NCBI GenBank assembly: GCA_900316965.1
Contig: ONEY01000018.1
Location: 1-37,338 of the forward strand
Direction: 5' to 3'
DNA: 37,338 nt
DNA from: an uncultured Bacteroidales bacterium
Lineage (GTDB): Bacteria > Bacteroidota > Bacteroidia > Bacteroidales > P3
Below are positions 7,973 through 17,900 of this stretch, one piece after another. The notes below the pieces were generated by a model that was not told the origin of the DNA, made no database searches, and saw only the letters and a list, made by a program, of their open reading frames with translations. The translations under genes and the position numbers were made by a program. Within the stretch, counting starts at the first letter, position 1, and every line of letters starts with the position of its first letter.

Positions 7973-9866
7973 CCCAGAGCTGTTTTACAGTATTGAAAAT
8001 GGATTGCGCATCATATCCGCAAAGAGACATAAGCTGAGGTACAGAGCCATGTTTGACAAAGAAATCGGGTATGCCAAGACGAACCACCTTCTTGACTTTG
8101 CATACATTGCTAGGGCAAGCGCTGAAATACTCCAACAGCGCCGAGCCAAAACCGCCCTCTATACAGCCATCCTCGACAGATACCACAGTATTGTATTGCT
8201 GCGATATATGATCAAGTAGCTGGACATCGAGAGGTTTGACAAAACGCATATCGTAATGACCCACATTGATTCCCTGCTGGCATAGCATCTCCGCCGCTTT
8301 AGCAGCCTCGTTGCCAACATGACCAATAGTAAGCAGCGCAACCCGTTCACCCTCTCTCAATGTGCGGCCTTTGCCAACAGCAATAGCCTCCATCTCATTC
8401 TTCCAATCGGGATGGACAGCCAACCCTCGGGGATAGCGAATGACAACAGGGCCCATCGAGTCGAGCTGAGCCGTATACATCATGTCGCGAAGCTCATGCT
8501 CGTCCATAGGAGCGCAGATAGTGAGGTTGGGGATAGGGCGCAGGCAAGCCATATCGAAAGCCCCATGATGAGTTGGGCCGTCGTCGCCAACAAGACCAGC
8601 GCGGTCGAGGCACATAATGACATGAAGCTTCTGGAGAGCGACATCATGGACAACTTGATCGAAAGCGCGCTGCATAAAAGACGAGTAGATGTTGCAGAAA
8701 GGCACCATACCCTGTGCTGCAAGTCCGGCGGCAAAAGTCACAGCATGCTGCTCAGCTATGCCCACATCAAAAGCCCGGTCGGGCATCTCCTTCATCATAA
8801 AGCTGAGCGAACATCCCGTTGGCATAGCCGGTGTGATACCAACAATTTTTTTATTGCGCTCAGCCAGCTCTATGATAGTTTTGCCGAATACATCCTGATA
8901 TTTTGGAGGCATGTCTGTCGAATCCTTTGACAGCTGCAAGCCCGTTTCGGCATCATAGCGGCCAGGAGCGTGATATGTCACCGGATTGCGTTCGGCTTGA
9001 CGCATACCCTTACCCTTGGTGGTGATGATATGCAGCAGTTTGGGACCATTAATATTTTTCAGCTGCGACAGCACATTGACAAGTTCCTCAACATTGTGAC
9101 CATCGACAGGACCGAAATAGCGCATACCCAGCGACTCAAAAAAGTTGGCGCTCTCGAGGATAGAAGATTTAAGTGCAAAAAGAGTCTTGGAAAGCACATG
9201 CCTGCTCTTCGACTTGCTCTCCTCTCCCCCGGTGCGTTTCCACATGCACTCTTTAAATTTGTTGTAGCGTGGCGACGCTGTGATTTTGACCAGATAGCGG
9301 CTGAGGCCACCCACAGCCTTATCGATAGATATACCGTTGTCATTCAGCACAACCAAAATGTTGGCTTTGGAAACGCCGGCATTGTTGAGAGCCTCAAAAG
9401 CCTCACCACCCGTTAGAGCCCCGTCGCCAATCACAGCGATATGCTGGCGGGATGTGTTACCCTGCAGTTTTGACGCCGTAGCCATACCCAGAGCGGCGGA
9501 AATGGATGTAGACGAATGGCCCGTGCCAAAAGCGTCATAGGGACTTTCGTCCATCTTAGGAAAACCACTTATACCTCCAAAAGTGCGAATTGTGGGAAAC
9601 TGGTCGCGGCGACCAGTAAGTATTTTATGGACGTACGACTGGTGTCCTACATCAAAAATAATCTTATCGTCGGGAGTATTGAACACATAGTGCAACGCCA
9701 CACAAAGCTCGACGGTGCCCAAAGATGAAGCAAGATGACCCGGATGAGTTGCCAAAGTCTCCACGATATACCGACGTAGCTCTATAGAGAGCTCCGAAAG
9801 ATCGGAAATCGGAAGCCTACGCAAATCATCAGGCGAATTAATATTTTCTAAAATAACACCTTGCAA
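7965..9866 (-). CDS. dxs: 1-deoxy-D-xylulose-5-phosphate synthase
   Basis: The 633-residue thiamine-diphosphate enzyme condenses pyruvate and glyceraldehyde-3-phosphate into DXP, the entry step of the MEP isoprenoid pathway and a thiamine and pyridoxal precursor. Visible segments are THPGHLASSLGTVELCVALH, DVGHQSYVHKILTGRRD, the ThDP motif beginning GDGALTGGEAFEALNNAG and ending in LNDNGISI, the catalytic-Glu segment GIAEQHAVTFAAGLA, and GPTHHGAFD. The length is normal. A good promoter lies at 9892-9921, giving a short leader. The stop overlaps the start of the leucine-rich repeat gene (ATGAGTAG). Dxs is more often found near other housekeeping genes, so its translational coupling to an exported repeat protein is unusual. 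Confidence 0.97.
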   Translation of the reverse strand: MQGVILENINSPDDLRRLPISDLSELSIELRRYIVETLATHPGHLASSLGTVELCVALHYVFNTPDDKIIFDVGHQSYVHKILTGRRDQFPTIRTFGGISGFPKMDESPYDAFGTGHSSTSISAALGMATASKLQGNTSRQHIAVIGDGALTGGEAFEALNNAGVSKANILVVLNDNGISIDKAVGGLSRYLVKITASPRYNKFKECMWKRTGGEESKSKSRHVLSKTLFALKSSILESANFFESLGMRYFGPVDGHNVEELVNVLSQLKNINGPKLLHIITTKGKGMRQAERNPVTYHAPGRYDAETGLQLSKDSTDMPPKYQDVFGKTIIELAERNKKIVGITPAMPTGCSLSFMMKEMPDRAFDVGIAEQHAVTFAAGLAAQGMVPFCNIYSSFMQRAFDQVVHDVALQKLHVIMCLDRAGLVGDDGPTHHGAFDMACLRPIPNLTICAPMDEHELRDMMYTAQLDSMGPVVIRYPRGLAVHPDWKNEMEAIAVGKGRTLREGERVALLTIGHVGNEAAKAAEMLCQQGINVGHYDMRFVKPLDVQLLDHISQQYNTVVSVEDGCIEGGFGSALLEYFSACPSNVCKVKKVVRLGIPDFFVKHGSVPQLMSLCGYDAQSIFNTVKQLWDE

Positions 9867-9891
9867 GATAATTACATTTTTAAGTAAAATG

Positions 9892-9921
9892 CAAAGTTAC
9901 TAAAAAAAATGGATTGACAAA
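9892..9921 (-). promoter_or_regulatory. Bacteroidota-type promoter for dxs
   Basis: The minus strand reads TAACTTTG at 9892-9899 as the -7 box and TTTG at 9918-9921 as the -33 box, 18 bp apart. The predicted start lies about 20 nt upstream of the dxs start codon at 9866. Confidence 0.75.
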
Positions 9922-10034
9922 TAAAGTATTATAATATATAGATATCAACGCTTTCATACACATCACACAATCCAGCAATATGCTATCTAATGCCTTTGCC
10001 TACAATTGGCAACACAAAAGGGCACACAAAAAGG

Positions 10035-10817
10035 TCAAACAGAAACAACCAAGTTGTCATACGCAAGGTGGACATTGGAAGCTAGCGAGCGCTCAACCTC
10101 GGCATGAAAACCCATTTCGTGGCTCATGTGTGTAATATACGCCTCACCCGGAGCACATCGAGAAACAATAGCCAAAGCCTCCTCAAGGCAGAAATGCGAG
10201 AAATGCTTTTGTTTACGCAAAGCATTGATAACCAACAAATTAAGACCATCAAGTATGCTCATTTCCAATTCATCGATATGGTTCATATCGGTAATATACG
10301 CCATACTCCTCCCCCCTTGTTCGTCGAGGCGGTAACCCAAAACCGGAAGATCCTTATGCATACCTCTTATTGGCGTGATGGTGAAAAGCCCCACCGAGAA
10401 GGGAGCGCAATCAGAAACGTCATGAAGCGTAACCTCTGGAAGTCCCGGATAGACATGCTCTTCAAAAATGTAATGATAATCATGTTTGAGCGAATTGATA
10501 GCCGGAGTGTTGGCATAGACCTCCATATTGCATTTCTGAATCCAGTTGAGAGGACGAATATCGTCAATACCCCCCACATGGTCGCGATGGGCATGAGTGA
10601 TTAGAATAGCTTCCAGATGACATACATTGTGCGAAAGCATCTGGGCACGAAAATCAGGTCCAATGTCAATAAGCACATTGTTGCCAGCCATATCTGATAT
10701 AAGCGCCGAGGTGCGCAGACGTTTGTCATGAATGTCGTCCGAATGGCAGACATCGCAAGGGCAAGCGATAACAGGAACACCCTGAGAGGTACCCGTACCT
10801 AAGAAAGTGATAGTCAT
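10035..10817 (-). CDS. Metallo-beta-lactamase-fold hydrolase (PhnP/RNase Z-like phosphodiesterase group)
   Basis: The 260-residue cytoplasmic protein begins MTITFLGTGTSQGVPVIACPCDVC, a start typical of the PhnP-like branch of the metallo-beta-lactamase superfamily, with a short cysteine cluster (CPCDVC). The metal motif THAHRDHVGGIDD is complete, and further ligands are seen in AYITDMNH and YITHMSHEMGFH. Members hydrolyse cyclic or linear phosphodiesters; the substrate here cannot be read from sequence. It follows the response regulator gene by 115 nt on the same strand, with a hairpin in the gap. No phosphonate genes are nearby, so a PhnP role in phosphonate use is not supported. Confidence 0.85.
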   Translation of the reverse strand: MTITFLGTGTSQGVPVIACPCDVCHSDDIHDKRLRTSALISDMAGNNVLIDIGPDFRAQMLSHNVCHLEAILITHAHRDHVGGIDDIRPLNWIQKCNMEVYANTPAINSLKHDYHYIFEEHVYPGLPEVTLHDVSDCAPFSVGLFTITPIRGMHKDLPVLGYRLDEQGGRSMAYITDMNHIDELEMSILDGLNLLVINALRKQKHFSHFCLEEALAIVSRCAPGEAYITHMSHEMGFHAEVERSLASNVHLAYDNLVVSV

Positions 10818-10841
10818 TGGTTAGCGATTTTCTAAAACGAA

Positions 10842-10879
10842 GACGTGATATGCCCATTAAAGCCAAGACATACCACGTC
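10842..10879. other. Inverted repeat between the response regulator and the hydrolase genes
   Basis: The arms GACGTGATATG (10842-10852) and CATACCACGTC (10869-10879) pair at 10 of 11 positions around a 16-nt loop. On the minus strand a moderately T-rich stretch (TTCGTTTTAG) follows. It may be a weak terminator for the response regulator message or an operator or leader element for the hydrolase. Confidence 0.5.
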
Positions 10880-10932
10880 GTGAGGTTGTTCTAATAATAG
10901 ATATTACGTGTTATCAGATAACTGTTGGCAAA

Positions 10933-11634
10933 TCAAAGTTCTATCTTCTGAGTCAGTTTGAACCCTACGCCGTGGACATTGACTATCTGAACCGAGGGGT
11001 CACCTTTCAGGTATTTGCGCAATTTTGTGATATAGACATCCATGCTGCGAGCCGCAAAATACGAGTCGTCCTTCCAAATCTTCTGCAAAGTGCTGGAGCG
11101 GTCGATAAGCTGGTTGAAGTTTATGCAGAAGAGGCGCAAGAGCTCGCTCTCTTTCGACGTCAGACGCATAGGTTGCTCACCCTCAAGGGTAAGTGTCTGA
11201 TAGTTGTAGTCAAATTTAAACTTGCCGATAGTGAACTGGTTGTTCTCAGGCTTGTTCTCATCAAAAGAGCGGCGAATTGTGGCATTGATACGAGCCAGAA
11301 GCTCTTCCATGCTGAAAGGCTTGGTGATATAGTCGTCTCCGCCAACCTCAAAACCCTTAAGTTTATCAGCCTCCAACGACTTAGCGGTAAGGAACAGAAT
11401 AGGGATATTCTTGTCAATTCTGCGAATCTCCTTAGCCACAGTGAATCCGTCCTTTACAGGCATCATAACATCGAGAATACAAGCGTCAACATTGGCCTCC
11501 TTGTATAGATCCAAAGCTTGCTGACCATCGGTGGCTATAAACACCGTGTAGCCTTTTTGGGTAAGATACACTTTCAGAATGGTTCCCATATTGGGATCGT
11601 CTTCTGCTATCAATAATTTAATACCTAAATTCAT
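10933..11634 (-). CDS. OmpR/PhoB-family response regulator (RprY-like), no adjacent kinase
   Basis: The 233-residue protein has an N-terminal receiver domain (about residues 5-120) with the acidic pair Glu11/Asp12-Asp13, phospho-acceptor Asp55 (ACILDVMMP), Thr83 (FLTAKS) and Lys105 (YITKPF). A C-terminal winged-helix DNA-binding domain (about 135-231) includes LTSKESELLRLF and RSMDVYITKLRKYLKGD. Phosphorylation should control dimerisation and binding to direct repeats. It resembles the Bacteroidota regulator usually named RprY, which is likewise often encoded away from its kinase. Here the upstream neighbour is the macroglobulin-like gene and the downstream one the hydrolase. Four tandem 11-bp repeats lie 224-267 bp upstream of the start codon and may be bound by this or a related regulator. 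Confidence 0.92.
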   Translation of the reverse strand: MNLGIKLLIAEDDPNMGTILKVYLTQKGYTVFIATDGQQALDLYKEANVDACILDVMMPVKDGFTVAKEIRRIDKNIPILFLTAKSLEADKLKGFEVGGDDYITKPFSMEELLARINATIRRSFDENKPENNQFTIGKFKFDYNYQTLTLEGEQPMRLTSKESELLRLFCINFNQLIDRSSTLQKIWKDDSYFAARSMDVYITKLRKYLKGDPSVQIVNVHGVGFKLTQKIEL

Positions 11635-11979
11635 AGCTTCAATAATTACGTTGATTCGTGAATATGTTGCTATACGAAAACTTGATATGTTAATTTCGTT
11701 TTCAATAACTACTATTTAGTATCTTTTATTGTGTAAAACATGCACAAAAATTTAATTTTTTTAAGTTAAATTTGATATACTACTGATTTTTAACACAATA
11801 AAAACTAACAAAAATAAGTGGTTTTCAATTGCCGACTTCACTTTTCCAACATCTTTTTAGCAGACCTTTAGCGGACTCATAGCGAACCCATAGCGGACTT
11901 TGTATGGCAAAAAAACATCTACAACCTTATCCTTTACTTTTTGATTTCTTTATTTCATTCATCATTATTCACTCCCTAA
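11635..11979. other. 345-nt intergenic region between the macroglobulin-like gene and the response regulator gene
   Basis: No coding frame is supported. The part next to the response regulator is very AT-rich. A possible minus-strand -7 box TATTTTTG (11809-11816) lacks a good -33 box. The other half holds the tandem repeats at 11858-11901. No terminator hairpin was found for the macroglobulin-like gene ending at 11980, so read-through toward the response regulator is possible. Confidence 0.6.
11858..11901. repeat. Four tandem 11-bp repeats upstream of the response regulator gene
   Basis: The units TAGCAGACCTT, TAGCGGACTCA, TAGCGAACCCA and TAGCGGACTTT occupy 11858-11868, 11869-11879, 11880-11890 and 11891-11901 without gaps. 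The first six bases keep the pattern TAGCRR and the next two are AC, while the last three vary. An 11-bp period with a conserved core and variable spacer is how OmpR/PhoB-family regulators recognise DNA, and a gene for such a regulator is next door. The repeat is certain; the regulator link is inference. It could also be a dispersed intergenic repeat of this genome. Confidence 0.85.
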
Positions 11980-14900
11980 TTACCGACGAGGTGCCACAAA
12001 GAGCTTCTCGGACGGACACAAGGCACGAAACTCCGGAGCATAAACGCTCTGTATAGTCGTCGGCGCGGCAACATAAGTGCCAGCGTTGTTGACAAACATA
12101 TCGTACTCTACCACATATTTGCCTTTGTTGAGTCGGTCGATATATAGCGTCTGAGCCGCATTGGTTACAGCACAATAGTAGCTGAGACCTCCGTTCCAAT
12201 GCCAACCGCTGCGTGTGTCCACAGGTTCCATAGCCGCCGAGCGAGGATCTTTAAGTTCCAGATACTCCAGATTTCGGCTGGCGTCAATCTCAATACGCAC
12301 ACGCACCTTGTCGCCAACGGCAAGGCCTTTGCCGTTGTTTATCTGAGTCAGCGTTCCATCGTTGTTTATGCGGTAAAGGCTCCTTTTCAGGGTAACACCC
12401 ATGCTCGAGGCGGGTATTTTCTCAACATTCTCAAAATATTGCCAATACATTGCGCCCCAAGCTATTCCTTTGTCAGCCTTTTTTACTGTCAGCTTGCCGT
12501 CGCCAGGGGTTATTTCCGCCCCCTCATGACGCTGGCTGATATGTATCTGGTGGCGCGAAGTGTCGCTTGAGAGCGTATGGCTGCCATAAGATACCGTCAT
12601 CAACGACGGCTCAATCCTTACCGGTGCAAGGGTGTCGCTGCCGCCATCCACAAGTAGCGCCTGAATTGCATTGACCGTCGACACATCCGTGTTCCAGTTG
12701 GTGGTTTGCTTCTGTTTCAATATCCATTGCTGCATGCGGCAAACACTCTCGCTGTCGCCCAGCACTTCACTCATAGTGCGTATCAACATTGCCTGTGTCT
12801 CTATGGGGCGCTCACTCCACGAGCATCCGCCAACATTGTCTCGCCAATACATTCCCATCTCATCATTGTAAAGAGCCTTCTCTTTTATGCGTACAGCCAT
12901 CTCACGCGCCAGTCGTTTGTCTCCAGCTCTGTTGAAGACAACGCTAAGCATCGCCTGAGTGTATAGCGACCTGTAGCTCTCGTTATATTTCTTGGCATTG
13001 TTGTAGAAGAAATCGTATGCCTCCTTCTGGTTTTTACTCATCTTGTTGCCAGGATAGTAGCTGCGAAGATACAGATAGTCGAGGTTTACCACATCATAGC
13101 CCTTGTTTTTGACATACTTTTTGTAGTATTTATAGGTCTCGGCGTCAACAAAATCCATAGCCTTGTTGAGGGCACGAAGAGTCTTGTTGTCTAGTTTCAC
13201 CCCTTGACTTTGCAAAAGGCCAAAACTTTTTAGAATATACTGCGTGGTATACAAGCTAGAATAAGAGCCGCCGGGAATCCAGCACCATCCTCCGTCTGCC
13301 CTCTGGTCAGCCAGCAGTTTGGTGATATCTTTCTCTATTTGGCCAGCAAGGCTCTTGTTGTCAAAGAAACGTGCTATGTCGCGATGGCGTTGCTCCTCGG
13401 CGATTGCATCCTGTAGCCACGGAGTCTCCTCTACCACAGTTTGCTTTATGTCAGCATTGAGTCTCAACTGCGACTTGAGCTCTTCGCCGCCATTTTTCTC
13501 CCATTCCCTAAACATTGTCTCAATTTGCGGATTGTTGTTAACAATAGCAAACGACAAACTATTGGTATATATAGAGTTGGCAAGGTAGATATTGGAAGGG
13601 TTGTTGTGACGTTGCACGTAGGGCAGCGACTGAATGGCCATCCACACCGGATTTGGGGTCATGTCGACCATAAGGGCGTGATTTACTAGCGAGAAGCCAG
13701 GCGCCGATGTGTCGAGTTGTGAGAGGTGTTTCAACTCAAAGCTCTTATCCCCCGCCCCGTTGATATAGAACGCCATACTCTCTGTCACCAGCTGGCGAGA
13801 GGGAAGCAATGGTATAGCCGCTTGCTCACCATCGGCAATCCCTTGTCCGCGAGCCACAACCAAATAGTTGGCCACAAAGACCGCCGCGCGAGGCACAGCG
13901 AGCTTGAACACCACCTCGCCGCTGGCACCAGCCTTGAGCTCAATGATCTTCACCGTGTCGCCAACTATCATAGGCAGAAGGTCACCATTGGCGCCATTAC
14001 TCATTCTAAGGGTTACCGCGACATTCTGTTCCTTGTCATCCATGTTGCTCACCTTGACCGAAAAGAGGCACGTGTCCCCATGGCGCAGGAATCGAGGCAC
14101 ATTGGGCACAACCATAAGTCTCTTCTGGGTCACAGCTGTCTTGTTGACAGAGCCAATCTTAAGGTCTTTTGTCCACGCAAGGCCTTTTATGTTCCATTCC
14201 GTCAGCAAGTCGGGAACTTTGAATGTCAGCGATACGCCACCATCCTTCGAGGTGCGCAACGTTGGACGGAAAAAGGCCAAAGTGTTCATATTTTGGCGTA
14301 TATTGATATTCTCTTTATCTCCTTTACTACCAGCCTCCTTAGTCTCCTCTGCAGACATAACAACTTCTTCTTCATCAAACTTGTCATCCACCACTTCGAG
14401 CATCGTATACACTTCAGGCTCTCCTGGCTCATACTCAGGCTCTATCTCTTCATTCATCTCCACGCCTCGAACCGTCGCTGCAATTTGGATGTCCGACTTG
14501 GCTAGTCTTGCCGCTCTCATAACATACCTATTATTATAGGTATTATAGGTGTTTTCAACGAGCGACAAAACATTTAGTTTGTACTGATAATCAAAATTGA
14601 GAGGCTTAGGTTGTATGAGGTAGTAACGGTTGCTTCCACGAAATGGGTTGTTAAAAGAGAAGTAGTTCGAACTAAACGACTGCCTCCAAAGATTAAGAGA
14701 GTAATACAAGCCGCCATAATTGTCAAGCGAGGCGTCATACATAGTCATGAGGAGGTTGGCGGCAGGAGTATTACCCGTCTTAGCATCCTTCACCTCAAGC
14801 GTCCATGTCTCGTATGTGCCTGGTTCCAACTTGTCGCGGAATGTGGAGAATACCACATCCAGCTTCTTTTCTGTGTATGGCACACTTATGTTGAAATCTT

Positions 14901-17900
14901 GGCTCTCGTATGAGTTCTCCTTCATTGCTGCCACCTCTACAACAAAACCGCCAAGCAGAGTGTCGTTGACAGGTATGTAGATGTCTTTGAAGCCATTGGA
15001 GACCGAATGTCGTTCGTAACGATAATATTTCCCATTTTTGTGAACCATAACATAGAATGTCACCTTCTCAAATCTTGACCCAACTCGAAGATGCACCTTT
15101 CCTCCAACTTCACATTCCGTGGTGTCCACCTCAACGTGTATCAGCTCATCAAAAACCGGCTCCGAGGCGTTTTTTGGCTGGTTAACAAAATAGGCAGTCG
15201 TAGTCAATGTGTCGCCCTTGTCGTAGGTAGTCGCCGTCAAACGGTATACACCTGCGGGATACGAGTCTTTATTAATGTAATATGGTTTTTGGCTCGACGT
15301 TGTGGCGTGAACAACTGGATATTGCTTTGCCATCGGCCAATTCTCATATCCCATCGTTGCAGTATCATAGTTATAAAGTGGGAACATTTTCTCCATTTGC
15401 GACTTGCTGAATGGTATCTCCATGCCCGACAACGGAAAATCATCCTCTTCGAGCAATGGTTTGTCCGCGCATTTCAGTCGCTGGAGGGTAATGTCGATAT
15501 TGCCGTCAATAACATTCCCGTCAATGTTTTTAAGACCTACAGGAATTATATTTTGGTTGATGTCACCATAATAGACATACAAACTTTGCATACCTACACA
15601 AAGAGTAGTAGAGGCCTCATGAGTCTCACCATTGACATCGGTGACTTTGGCGTCAACCTTATATCTGAATGTGGGTTTAAGCGACAAATCGGCATTCGAG
15701 TCAGGAGTGGGGACAAATTGTATCGAAAAAAAGCCCTTCTCGTCGGTGGTGACTTCCCCTTTGGCCACCACGCTAGCCTCCGATGGTTTAATACTCCACC
15801 AATTCCAACGCCAATAAGGAATCTCCATATAGCGAGTAACAGTATAGCTAACCTTAGCGCCACTAATGGGGACGGCCGAATAGGATGCCGCCACACCCTC
15901 GACGCGAGCGGGAACAAGGAAGCTGCGTTCCTCGGCAGGCTTGGACAGAGTGACAGTAAATTTGGGCTGCTTGTATGCTTCCACAACAAACCAGCCATAG
16001 TCATAATCTTGTTCTGATTTACAACATTTTACGTTCCACACTCCGGGCAATGCGTCGTCGGGAATCACAAACAATCCGTCAATAGTGCCAAACTCGTCGG
16101 TAATGAGCGTCAATGTGTCTATGACTTTATAATTGACATCCATCAACAAGCACACAAATTTTTGGTCGGCGGCAACCGATGCCATTCTGTCGTAATCGTA
16201 ATAATAGTCGACAAGTGAGAACCTCACCGTATCGCCCGGCTTATAAACAGGACGGTCGAAGAAGATACTCAGATTGTTGTTGTCGCCATTATAGCTTTCC
16301 GACTCAATATATTTATATTCGAAAGTTTTCCTGCCATTATAATCTACAACATAACGACTTGAGTAATGATTACTACCGAATAAGTATTTGTAATCCGTAA
16401 AGTCGAAATGTCCGTCTTTGTCGGTTTTTACCGAAGCCTTAGTTTGAAAAAACCCATTATAGCTTTTTTTCATTTGCAGCTGCACTTCCTTATTGGCGAC
16501 AGGTTCTCCTGTCTTGCGGTCAACAACAAAACCTCTATAATCGTCGGTAAAGAAAAAGACCGCGTCCTCAACATAAAAAAAGCTCGTAACAACCATTGTG
16601 TCAAAGGCCCTGCTACTTGACGCAAGCAACATATAGTCGCCCTGTGGCAATGGCGGTATGGCGAAGAACACTTTTCGCGAACGGTAATCCCCCTTGTCCG
16701 CCAAATACATATCCCACTGCTCTATTACTTTCTGTTTCAAAAGCTGCTTGATCCACGCTTTATGGTCATAATTATTCTTTCTCTCAACACTGTTTATCAC
16801 CCTGAAAAACACAGTGTCCACATTCGCCTCCTCAAGGTATGCCGATATGTGGCGTTGCGAAGTAACCACATCTCTGACTTTTACATCGAGACGAGGTTGC
16901 TCTATGCGTTGTTTTAGGTTGAAACACTCTATGGCCCCGGGACTTTTGGGGTGCAAAGCATAAGCTGTGTCGGCAATTTTTACGGCCGCGACAAGACTGT
17001 CGGAATTGAAAAGACTATAATAGTCATTCATAAGCTTGTAATACAAATCTGTAATCATCTTGTCGTTGCCCTTACGGAAATGGGCTATCACCGATGGCAA
17101 CTGAGCCACAACATCCTTCTCGCCATCATCATTAATCAGTATAGTGCCCAGCGCGTTGACTCGGTCAAGATAGAGCTTTATCATCACGCGGTCGGAGCTG
17201 CGGCGCTCCATATGCAGCTGCTCACGTTGCTGAAGGAGCGAAAACAAAAAAGCCGACATCGAGCGTGCTGTATCCGTCACCTTCACCCTTACGCCCACAA
17301 AGTTTCTGTCATACGAGAACGCATCTTTGTAGGTGGTGAGATCCTGCGACTTAAGTCTTGCATAACCCATCACACCATATATTGATACAGCCTTGTCGAC
17401 CATAACGTCGAACAACGTCGGTGTAAGGTCGCCGTCGTTGCCAACAACCACCTCTTTGACTAAAGGCTTGAGCGATATGGCTGGTGTGTGTTTCAGTTTT
17501 GCTATGTCAGAGAATGCCAATCTTATTTCTTTTTCAACCTCTTTTCTAATCCGGGCAATATCCCAAAATGCCATTTCCATATCGTCTTGTCCTGTCGAAA
17601 AGCGTTCTTCTATAATAAACCTATTATCATAATAGTAATCGCTATAGATAGAGGCCGTTAGGATATGTACTATAGCGCGGTCCTCGTTGTCCAGAAGGGG
17701 TGCGACAAACCTGAGGCGCGCCAAAGCATTGTCGAGCACATCCTCCTTATATGTGCTACCTATCTCATACAAGTAGCTGACTCCGACAAGGATATTGCGG
17801 CTGTTTTTTTCTTTCAAAGCTTGTTTATACAAATCATCAGCTCGATCATAAGCCTGCGAGTAGTACTGCTTTTTCGCAAGGCTGTCGACAGCACGCCAAG

